Below are positions 1 to 6,178 of a stretch of 9,055 nucleotides of DNA, piece after piece. A program made the translations under genes and the position numbers. The number at the start of each line of letters is the position of its first letter. Position 1 is the first letter of the stretch. Origin of the DNA: Clostridiales bacterium (GTDB lineage: Bacteria > Bacillota > Clostridia > Christensenellales > Borkfalkiaceae). The stretch is from the NCBI GenBank assembly GCA_021635425.1, contig JAJWOJ010000060.1:1-9055 (forward strand), given 5' to 3'. A model generated the notes under the pieces. It saw only the letters and a program-made list of their open reading frames with translations, had not been told where the DNA came from and made no database searches.

Positions 1-17
1 TAACAAAGGACTTGTTA
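1..17. repeat. Small inverted repeat just after the MalG-type permease
   Basis: TAACAA (1-6) and TTGTTA (12-17) form a perfect 6-bp inverted repeat with a 5-base loop, 11 bases beyond the permease stop codon. The stem is AT-rich. Read in the minus direction it continues off the window, so a terminator T-tract cannot be judged. It could be the start of a terminator or chance. Confidence 0.25.
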
Positions 18-27
18 AAATCCGTTT

Positions 28-876
28 TCATCCTTTTAAGCCGCCGACCGCCGTGTTGTTTAAAATGGTTTTCTGAAAAACGCAGAAAATCGCTATGACG
101 GGAATCAACGAAACGATCATCATCGCGAACAACTGCGGGTAGTTCGGGTTATACGTGGTTCTCGAAACAAATCTCTGCAAGCCGTAAGCGACGGTTATTT
201 TCGTGGGAGCGTACATATAAATCGTGTAATAATCGTTCCATATGCCTATGCACGTTAAAATCGCGACCGCGCCTATCCCCGGCAGAGCCATGGGCAGCAT
301 TATTTTGAAAAACACCGTGAAGTGCGACGCGCCGTCGATAAACCCCGCCTCGGAATAACTCCAGGGCAGATTTTTGAAAAAGCCGTAAAGCAACAAAAAT
401 CCCGCGCCGAAGCCGCCCATGTTCATTATGAAAATACCGATATAAGTGTCGTATAGCCCCACTTTGGAATAAAGATAATAAATCGCCGCGGTTGAGCCGG
501 TGGACGGAATCATCATAAGAATAACAGCTACGGAATAAAATATCCCCTTGCCTTTGAATTCGTATTTGGCAAGACAATACGCGGTCACCGCGCTGCTCGC
601 TATACTGCAGAAAGAACAACCTATTATAAGAATAATGCTGTTGATAAACATTCCGACGATGGTCGTTTCGTCGATCTTTATCCCAAACACCTTTTGCCAG
701 TTTTTGAGTGTGAATTGCTTCGGAAAAGCCCAGGTATCGAACATAAATTCCCTCTGGCTTTTAAACGAGTTGTTCACGCACCAAAGCACCGGAAAAAGCA
801 TTACGAGAGCATAAAGAACAAAAATAACGAAAAATATTATCATTGTTGTCCTTTCCGTTTTGCTTCTTTTTCTCAT
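28..876 (-). CDS. Carbohydrate ABC transporter permease, MalG/UgpE (CUT1) type
   Basis: An integral membrane subunit of a sugar importer that should pair with the permease at 3656-4618 and receive substrate from the binding protein at 4594-6102. It has 282 residues, normal for this family, with about six membrane segments; the first spans roughly residues 12-33. The cytoplasmic EAA loop that docks the ATPase lies at about residues 174-199 (SEAGFIDGAS, then KIMLPMALP). Its third position is Gly instead of the usual Ala, a tolerated variation. The C-terminus (TAVGGLKG) is typical of MalG-type subunits. The frame stays open upstream to 939, but the ATG at 876 is chosen because GGAG (882-885) lies 5 bases before it and because the extension would include a strong hairpin and an Arg/Lys-rich stretch. 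It is the last gene visible in the run. The transported sugar cannot be told from the sequence. Confidence 0.93.
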   Translation of the reverse strand: MRKRSKTERTTMIIFFVIFVLYALVMLFPVLWCVNNSFKSQREFMFDTWAFPKQFTLKNWQKVFGIKIDETTIVGMFINSIILIIGCSFCSIASSAVTAYCLAKYEFKGKGIFYSVAVILMMIPSTGSTAAIYYLYSKVGLYDTYIGIFIMNMGGFGAGFLLLYGFFKNLPWSYSEAGFIDGASHFTVFFKIMLPMALPGIGAVAILTCIGIWNDYYTIYMYAPTKITVAYGLQRFVSRTTYNPNYPQLFAMMIVSLIPVIAIFCVFQKTILNNTAVGGLKG

Positions 877-881
877 ATTTG

Positions 882-885
882 CTCC
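882..885 (-). promoter_or_regulatory. Ribosome binding site that fixes the MalG-type permease start
   Basis: GGAG on the minus strand, 5 bases before the ATG at 876. The alternative start at 939 has no comparable site, so the shorter protein is preferred. Confidence 0.7.
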
Positions 886-900
886 GATTTTTTTCTTCCG

Positions 901-930
901 CCGCCCTCGCCTTTTAAAAGACGAGGGCGG
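901..930 (-). other. Strong intercistronic RNA hairpin before the MalG-type permease
   Basis: A near-perfect 30-base palindrome. The 9-base arms CCGCCCTCG (901-909) and CGAGGGCGG (922-930) flank one mismatch pair (910/921) around the self-complementary core CTTTTAAAAG (911-920). It lies in the 93-base gap between the large surface protein and the permease, ending 24 bases before the permease start codon. Neither strand has a T-tract directly after it, so it is not a classic intrinsic terminator. In multi-gene sugar-transport transcripts such hairpins often protect upstream mRNA from 3' decay or set unequal expression of neighbours; that role is inferred here. Confidence 0.75.
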
Positions 931-969
931 CGACATCATTGTTGTTAGTTTAACGTTTTTGTTTTCCGA

Positions 970-3624
970 TTAATCTTTACGTTTTTTGCTTGCAACGATA
1001 AACATCGCCCCGATCGCCGCGAACGCTGCCGCCGCAGACGCCGCAGAAACCGCGCCGAAGCAGCCGCCCGCTTCCGCAGACGGTTTGGTGTCTACCTTTC
1101 CTCCGGACGAAGAACTTTCGGAACCGCTTGCAGAGTCTCCCGATTCTACAGCCGAGCCGCCTTTGACGTAAGTTATGGTGGCGGTTTCGCTGTCGAGCAA
1201 CTTCGCGCCCGAGCCGAGCGCTTTCACGGTGACGACGTAATCGCCGTCTTTTTGCGCATCTATCGTATACGAAGTTCCGCTGACAATCGTTTCCTTTCCG
1301 CCGTTAACGCTTACGGCGTAACCGTCCGCGTTTTCAACAGCTTCCCATTTAACGATGTTGCCTTCGAGCGAGAGAACGGGGGTATCGAGAGTTACGGGGT
1401 TGGGGTCGTCCGCAATCGCCCTGAAATCTTCATAGGCTGCGAGATTTTTCGCAACGTCGCCCTCGGTTTCGCCGTCGAGACGGGTTATTCTGTAGTTATC
1501 GATTGCAAAATACGCGTTTTCGTCCGCGCAGACGGACACTCTGCCCTCGTATGCGTCGGGAAGATTCCACTCGCCGAGTTTGATATAATCTGCAGCAGTA
1601 TAGTCGGTAAGGGCTTTGCCGTCGACCATTTCCGCCGCGTATAACGTTGCCACGTTGTCGGCAACGACGAGTTTGAGTTTGGTCGTCTTTGCGTAAAGGG
1701 AAACGTAACCCTCTTTAGCGGCGGAAGCGTAAGTATGCGAGCCGTCCTCGGCAACCGTGTCGCTTCCGTCGCTTATATAGATTTCGTCGCCGACAAGTTG
1801 TCCGTGAGCCCAGTCCATAAGTTTAACCGAGCCGTAACCCTGATAGGGTTCGTCGGCGGCGCTCCATTGTCTGGTAGAGAAATCTCTTATGAACAACTGA
1901 TACGCGCCTTTGCCCCAGCCGTAAGGCGTTTCGTTGCCGAACGCTATGGTGAGATCGCTGTAACCGTACATCCAGCCGTCGATTTTCTCGGGGCGGGATT
2001 CTATGGGATAAGAAATATAATCGAATTCAACGACGAAATCGGCGTAAATTCCGCCCGCGCAGAACACGGTGTTCGAGCCCGAACCGTTGAACATGAGTTT
2101 TCCGTCTTTCTTTTCAAGCCCCACGGCGTCCAACTGATTCCTGAATCCCGTCGTGGAGGTGGTGGAAATCATAAAGTCGGCGGGGTCCATATACTGGTTG
2201 AAGTTACATTCCAGGTTTTTGCCGTCGCTTCTCGTATAATCGTAACGGATAATCTTCACTTCGTCCGCAAGGGTAAACGTACAATCTCCGTCGCCTTCGG
2301 CTGCAAATGCTATATATCCTTCGACGACCACGCCTTCGAAAGCATAATCGTTTCCGCCGACGGTAACTTTGAGCGTTCCGTCCTTCTTTGCGAGAACGGA
2401 GAATGCAACTTCGGATAAATCCACATTTTCAAGAGTGTGAGTTTTAACCGTCGTTCCGCCGTTCATAAGCCCGATAACGGTGCTATCGCCGCTCTTTTCA
2501 AAATAAACGAACGACACGCCCGCTTCCGTCACGCTTCTGTAAGTGATTTCGTCATCCTCGAGGCCCGTTACGGCAAATCCGACTTTTTTCCCCTCGGCAA
2601 TGCTTTCGATTCTGAGCGTGGCGTCCATTGAGAATACATTGGAAGTCACGTCGTTTTTATAAACGGGCATTGCCGCCACAAGCATATCTTCGGCGGTGGA
2701 ATTGGTGAACACCGTTCCGCCTACGTTCACGATTTTGCCCTTGCTTGCGTAAACCGTTCCGGCTTTGTGCTGTTTAACCGCGAATTTGCCGTCCGTAACG
2801 CTGGTGGAAGCGATCGGCGTTTTCGTTCCTTTTTCAAAAATCTGTTTTCCGAGGTCTTCCGCGCTTTCTTCGAGCGTTCCGAACTCTGCCGATTTGACTA
2901 TTACCGTGCTGTTGAGAGCAATCGTTATGTGATAATCTTTGGTCGCGTCGGGAACGGGATAATAGTTTTTGTTATCTTCTCCCGCCGCCTTCGTTCTCAT
3001 TTTTTCGCGATAAGCAAGGTCCGCCGTTCTGTTGGCTTCGTCCTGTTCGTATAAATACATGCTTATCGAGCCGTCGGGTCTGCCAACGTAAAGGATTTTG
3101 GTAACGAATTTTTCCGCTCGTTCCCAGCCGCTATTGCCGGCCGCCGCCATTCTCGTACCCCAGCCGCCGCCGATAACACATTCGGGGCTTACCCATGACG
3201 CGTAATTGCCGGTGGAGGTGTGATCGCTTATCGTTCTTTCGCCGGTGGTAAACATATAATCGGTAATCGAATCCGTATCGAGGTTATACGGCTGGAAAGC
3301 GAACGACGTACTCGTCGCGCCCGTTCCGAAGGACGTTCCGTCGATTTCTATTTCGGCGTAAACAGTTTTGTCGCCTTTTACGGTATCTTCCGAACTGATA
3401 TAGTTCAGGTTAGGCCATGCGGGATTTGCTTCCGCAAGATAATAAGCGGAATTAGCCGTTTTGGTAATTTTTGTTTCGTCCCCCTGTTTCGTCCAACGGA
3501 CGTCGTCCACCGTTTCGGAAACGCTCACTTTCTTCTCGGCGGCTTTCGCGCCCGTGAAAGACGTTCCGATAACAGCCGAACAAGCAAGCGTTAACGTTAA
3601 CGCAAAAACAAGTAGTTTTTTCAT
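970..3624 (-). CDS. Large exported surface protein with beta-sandwich and FnIII-like regions and a C-terminal Gly-Gly-Cys membrane anchor
   Basis: An 884-residue exported protein of unassigned family. Residues 1-29 form a signal peptide (MKKLLVF..., cleavage near AKA|AE). A Cys at 15 after LTLA gives a marginal lipobox, but that would make an unusually short lipoprotein signal. About 35-250 and 470-715 look like beta-rich, aromatic, Gly/Asp-rich domains in the style of LamG/concanavalin-like or DUF1080-like sandwiches; the second ends in AYFAIDNYRITRL, a typical closing strand. About 270-460 is another beta-rich segment. About 745-820 resembles a fibronectin-III module (LDTPVLSLEGNIVKWEAVENADGYAV). 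A Ser/Gly linker (823-845) leads to GGC (853-855), a hydrophobic Ala-rich segment and the tail KKRKD, so the protein should stay on the membrane or wall. No catalytic signature is apparent, and glycan binding is inferred. The ATG at 3624 is chosen for its AGGAGG (3629-3634); the frame extends to 3687. It sits between the two permease genes, an uncommon place. Confidence 0.85.
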   Translation of the reverse strand: MKKLLVFALTLTLACSAVIGTSFTGAKAAEKKVSVSETVDDVRWTKQGDETKITKTANSAYYLAEANPAWPNLNYISSEDTVKGDKTVYAEIEIDGTSFGTGATSTSFAFQPYNLDTDSITDYMFTTGERTISDHTSTGNYASWVSPECVIGGGWGTRMAAAGNSGWERAEKFVTKILYVGRPDGSISMYLYEQDEANRTADLAYREKMRTKAAGEDNKNYYPVPDATKDYHITIALNSTVIVKSAEFGTLEESAEDLGKQIFEKGTKTPIASTSVTDGKFAVKQHKAGTVYASKGKIVNVGGTVFTNSTAEDMLVAAMPVYKNDVTSNVFSMDATLRIESIAEGKKVGFAVTGLEDDEITYRSVTEAGVSFVYFEKSGDSTVIGLMNGGTTVKTHTLENVDLSEVAFSVLAKKDGTLKVTVGGNDYAFEGVVVEGYIAFAAEGDGDCTFTLADEVKIIRYDYTRSDGKNLECNFNQYMDPADFMISTTSTTGFRNQLDAVGLEKKDGKLMFNGSGSNTVFCAGGIYADFVVEFDYISYPIESRPEKIDGWMYGYSDLTIAFGNETPYGWGKGAYQLFIRDFSTRQWSAADEPYQGYGSVKLMDWAHGQLVGDEIYISDGSDTVAEDGSHTYASAAKEGYVSLYAKTTKLKLVVADNVATLYAAEMVDGKALTDYTAADYIKLGEWNLPDAYEGRVSVCADENAYFAIDNYRITRLDGETEGDVAKNLAAYEDFRAIADDPNPVTLDTPVLSLEGNIVKWEAVENADGYAVSVNGGKETIVSGTSYTIDAQKDGDYVVTVKALGSGAKLLDSETATITYVKGGSAVESGDSASGSESSSSGGKVDTKPSAEAGGCFGAVSAASAAAAFAAIGAMFIVASKKRKD

Positions 3625-3628
3625 TTTT

Positions 3629-3634
3629 CCTCCT
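3629..3634 (-). promoter_or_regulatory. Strong ribosome binding site of the surface protein gene
   Basis: A full AGGAGG on the minus strand, 4 bases before the ATG at 3624. It decides the start over the upstream in-frame start at 3687, which would overlap the preceding permease and add a non-signal N-terminus before MKKLLVF. Confidence 0.85.
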
Positions 3635-3635
3635 C

Positions 3636-3650
3636 GCGGCGTAAAGCCGC
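3636..3650. other. GC-rich hairpin between permease stop and surface-protein RBS
   Basis: The arms GCGGC (3636-3640) and GCCGC (3646-3650) enclose a 5-base loop. On the sense (minus) transcript the hairpin follows the permease TAA (3658-3656) within 5 bases and abuts the AGGAGG of the next gene. It could keep that site open or separate the two cistrons. Read on the plus strand the same hairpin is followed by ATTTTTT, the shape of a small intrinsic terminator that would stop antisense transcription. Both roles are inference; the 5-bp stem is short. Confidence 0.5.
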
Positions 3651-3655
3651 ATTTT

Positions 3656-4618
3656 TTAATATTCGTAAACGGGAAACAGTTTTTCAAGCACCCGTTTAGT
3701 TCCGATGACTATAGGCGTTCCGATAACGGCGCACAGTATGCCCACCGCCGCGCCCATCGTGAGTTCGCCCGATTCTCTTATTGATTGCACTATATAAAGC
3801 GCAATCGTATAGGTTTCCCCGTCCGGTCCGCCGTTCGTTAAAAGTTTCGGCTGCAGGAAAATCGTGAATATAACCGTAGTTCCGAACATATACAACGTGG
3901 AAACCGTCGTGCCGATGAGCGGAAAAACGATGTTCACGAGTTCGCCCCAGAAACCTATTCCGTCCAGCCGCGCGGCTTCTTTCAGTTCTTCGGGGATTCG
4001 CCCTATCGCGCCCGAAAGCAGCGGTATATTGCCGCCTATACCGACGATGAAACAATACAAAAGTACCATTTTCATAGCCGTTTTCTGGCTCATAAGCCAC
4101 CCCTCTTCGGGGATAATGCTCTCGAGATGCAATGCTTTCAGAATGGGGTTGATTATGCCGTTCGTGGAATCGAACACGAACGCGAAAAGCATCGTTAAAA
4201 CGACGACGCTTATTATCGAAGGCAGATAAAACACCACTCTGAAAATCTTCGCGCCGGTCATGTTTTTCGATAAGACGTAAGAAAACAGTATGCCGAGCGG
4301 CAGCAAAATGAAGTTATTCAGCGCAAACAGCAGAAGCGAGTTTCTTATCGCTTTGAGAATAACGCTGTAAGGCGAAGTCATGTTTCTGAAGATTTCCGCG
4401 TAGTTCTGCCAGCCCACCCAGACGTAACTTCCGTCCGACGAAGCCGACCTGTCGAGCGTTTTGAACGACAGAGCGACCGTGTCTATGTTGATATACACGA
4501 AAAACACGAGGAAATGCGCTATGGGTATCGCCATCATCGCGATCAGAAACAACCTTTTGTGCCACGCGGCGGAAAGCCCTTTCTTTTCTTTTATCACATT
4601 CCCGCTTCTATCTTCCAT
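3656..4618 (-). CDS. Carbohydrate ABC transporter permease, MalF/UgpA (CUT1) type
   Basis: A membrane subunit of a sugar importer and partner of the MalG-type permease at 28-876. It has 320 residues from the ATG at 4618. After a charged cytoplasmic N-terminus come about six membrane segments, the first near residues 22-44. The EAA loop (EELKEAARLDGIGFWGELVNIVFPLI) is canonical, with EAA at about 214-216, and would contact the ATPase. LLTNGGPDGETYTIALYI near 259-276 is the usual MalF/UgpA signature before the last helix. The gene overlaps the end of the binding-protein gene by 25 bases, so translation is probably coupled. The start is uncertain: TTG at 4627, ATG at 4618, and GTG at 4597 (making a GTGA overlap with the upstream stop) are all in frame, and none has a strong ribosome binding site. 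ATG was preferred. No ATPase gene lies nearby; importers of this type often share one encoded elsewhere. Confidence 0.93.
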   Translation of the reverse strand: MEDRSGNVIKEKKGLSAAWHKRLFLIAMMAIPIAHFLVFFVYINIDTVALSFKTLDRSASSDGSYVWVGWQNYAEIFRNMTSPYSVILKAIRNSLLLFALNNFILLPLGILFSYVLSKNMTGAKIFRVVFYLPSIISVVVLTMLFAFVFDSTNGIINPILKALHLESIIPEEGWLMSQKTAMKMVLLYCFIVGIGGNIPLLSGAIGRIPEELKEAARLDGIGFWGELVNIVFPLIGTTVSTLYMFGTTVIFTIFLQPKLLTNGGPDGETYTIALYIVQSIRESGELTMGAAVGILCAVIGTPIVIGTKRVLEKLFPVYEY

Positions 4619-6102
4619 GTCGACCAATTTTCTTTTACGTAATTATATTCGCTGCCGCAGTATACCGCCGCGGTGAGTTCTCCGCTCCTTATCTTCGTAT
4701 AAGGCGAAATCGTGTTGAAAATTCTCACTTTTCCGGCAAGCCACAACGGAGATTTGCTGTATTCGAAATAACTGTAATCGGAGTTTTTGCAGATATCGAA
4801 ACAATCGTCGTTGAATTTCGTGTATTCTCCGTCCGAATAATCATAAACGAAAGGTCTTATGCTTCCGGTATCTTTCGTGTACTGTTTTAAAATATCGTCG
4901 CGCTGCAAAAACGCGAGGAATTTTTTGCCGCCCTCTTTGTTTTTAGCCTTTGCGGGAACGAGCATATAGTCGGGCTGAGCCGAATAATTGCAGGAGATAT
5001 ATTCGCCGTCCTTTTTGAGAGAAACGTTTTCGACGTAAGGCGTTCTCATCATTCTCATTTCGAAGCCTTCGGGCAAAAATTCCTGCATTTCGCATTCCAT
5101 CCAGCCGCCGTTCGGCATCATCGCCGCTTCGCCGAGAATGAAACTCTGCTGAGCCTGCGTGTTCTTCTTTGAAGCCGAACCCGTAAGAACGTAAGAATAC
5201 TCTTTTCCGTTATAAGTTCCGCTCGCGTTTTTCCCGAACAATTTGTTGAACTGATTAAGCCCGACCAACTTGCCGTAACTCGGGTCGGTCTGCGTTCTGT
5301 AAGCGAAAACCTCTTCGCTGCCGAAATCGAAAAACTCCTCGACTTTTTCCTTGCCGGAAGCCTGCAACCACCAGTTCATAAGCAGGAAATCGAAATATCC
5401 GCCGTCCGTCCCGCAATAGACGAAGGGCGAAACTTTACCTTTGGTATCGACGATGATCCGGTCGCAAAGTTCAACGAGTTCGGTCACCGTTTCGGGAACC
5501 TTCCAGCCGTACTGCTCGAACATTTTGCCGTTATAAGCGATGCCCGTGACGTTTTTGTTCCAGGGCATTACGTAAAGCGATTCTTTGTTTTTCACGGTCG
5601 CTTTGCTGTAATCGAGGAACACTTCGTTCGTTTTTCCGGCGATAGAGGGTTTATCTTCACCGTCGATTTTTGTATCGTACACGTCGTCGATAGGCTCTAT
5701 CCAGCCTTTCACCGCGAAATCGTACCAGTTGGAAGCGAGAACCATATAAACGTCCGCTATCGCCGCACCCGTTTCGAGTTTGTTGCTCATTCCGGTCGTG
5801 ATTTCCGGGTCACCGTCGAGGTAAACCCAGTATTCGCGGTTTTCGGTCACGAACGCCTTTGCGGCGTTTTCTATCCACGTTCTGCCGAAGCCCGTTTCGG
5901 CAAAGGTGATTTTGATTCTCGTTTTATTGTCGATGCTGTCGCCGGGGACGTCCGGGTCGATATAATAAACTCTGTTTTCGTTTATTATCAAGCCCGTAGA
6001 GCCGCCTTTGCTTTCGTCCGAGCCTCCGCCGCACGCAAACGTTAAAGCGAGCGTTGCCGACATAAGAAAGCAACAAATAATCGTTTTTAAAAACTTCTTC
6101 AT
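4594..6102 (-). CDS. Extracellular solute-binding lipoprotein of a sugar ABC importer (family 1)
   Basis: Captures the sugar substrate outside the membrane and delivers it to the two permeases downstream. It has 502 residues, rather long for the family. Residues 1-23 are a lipoprotein signal ending TFA, with Cys24 as the lipid site, followed by a Gly/Ser tether. The lipobox is slightly unusual (Thr at -3, Phe at -2). Family features include YVMPWNKNVTGIAYNGKMFE (about 177-196) followed by GWKVPETVTELVELC, then FILGEAAMMPNGGW (about 321-334), and PAKAKNKEGGKKFLAFLQR near 383-401, the usual layout of bilobed carbohydrate-binding proteins. Many exposed aromatics (Trp134, Trp244, Trp245, Trp334) would suit sugar stacking. 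The start at 6102 has AGGAG (6109-6113) 6 bases upstream. The gene follows the TIM-barrel lipoprotein after 76 bases and overlaps the next permease. The ligand cannot be assigned; an arabinose-containing oligosaccharide is a guess from the neighbouring GH127-like gene. Confidence 0.93.
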   Translation of the reverse strand: MKKFLKTIICCFLMSATLALTFACGGGSDESKGGSTGLIINENRVYYIDPDVPGDSIDNKTRIKITFAETGFGRTWIENAAKAFVTENREYWVYLDGDPEITTGMSNKLETGAAIADVYMVLASNWYDFAVKGWIEPIDDVYDTKIDGEDKPSIAGKTNEVFLDYSKATVKNKESLYVMPWNKNVTGIAYNGKMFEQYGWKVPETVTELVELCDRIIVDTKGKVSPFVYCGTDGGYFDFLLMNWWLQASGKEKVEEFFDFGSEEVFAYRTQTDPSYGKLVGLNQFNKLFGKNASGTYNGKEYSYVLTGSASKKNTQAQQSFILGEAAMMPNGGWMECEMQEFLPEGFEMRMMRTPYVENVSLKKDGEYISCNYSAQPDYMLVPAKAKNKEGGKKFLAFLQRDDILKQYTKDTGSIRPFVYDYSDGEYTKFNDDCFDICKNSDYSYFEYSKSPLWLAGKVRIFNTISPYTKIRSGELTAAVYCGSEYNYVKENWSTWKIEAGM

Positions 6103-6178
6103 AATTTTCTCCTTTTTTTTTATTTCGAAGGTATATGTTTCAAAAGCATAACGAACGCCTGAAACCTGTACCGAAAAC
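6103..6178 (-). other. Intercistronic gap with an imperfect long stem-loop
   Basis: This gap between the TIM-barrel lipoprotein and the binding protein can fold on the sense strand. GTTTCA pairs with TGAAAC across a 17-base loop, extended by GGTA/TACC and TTTCG/CGAAA with small internal loops. It is followed by an A-rich run and the AGGAG of the binding-protein gene, with no T-tract, so it is not a terminator. No convincing internal promoter was found. A role in raising binding-protein mRNA relative to the upstream gene is possible but unproven. Confidence 0.35.

Noticed and set aside
901..930. Hairpin as intrinsic terminator ending the transcript before the last permease
   Set aside because: No T-tract follows it in either direction, and the permease needs the upstream genes' transcript since no promoter was seen in the gap.
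877..939. N-terminal extension of the MalG-type permease to 939
   Set aside because: The added residues are encoded mostly by the strong hairpin at 901-930 and are unlike permease N-termini. GGAG at 882-885 supports the start at 876.
1735..2418. Plus-strand open frame of 227 codons opposite the surface protein gene
   Set aside because: It is antisense to a well-supported exported protein, has no convincing ribosome binding site, and its translation is Arg/Phe/Val-rich without domains: a shadow of the coding strand.
3625..3687. N-terminal extension of the surface protein to 3687
   Set aside because: It would overlap the permease gene and put 21 residues before a textbook signal peptide. AGGAGG supports the start at 3624.
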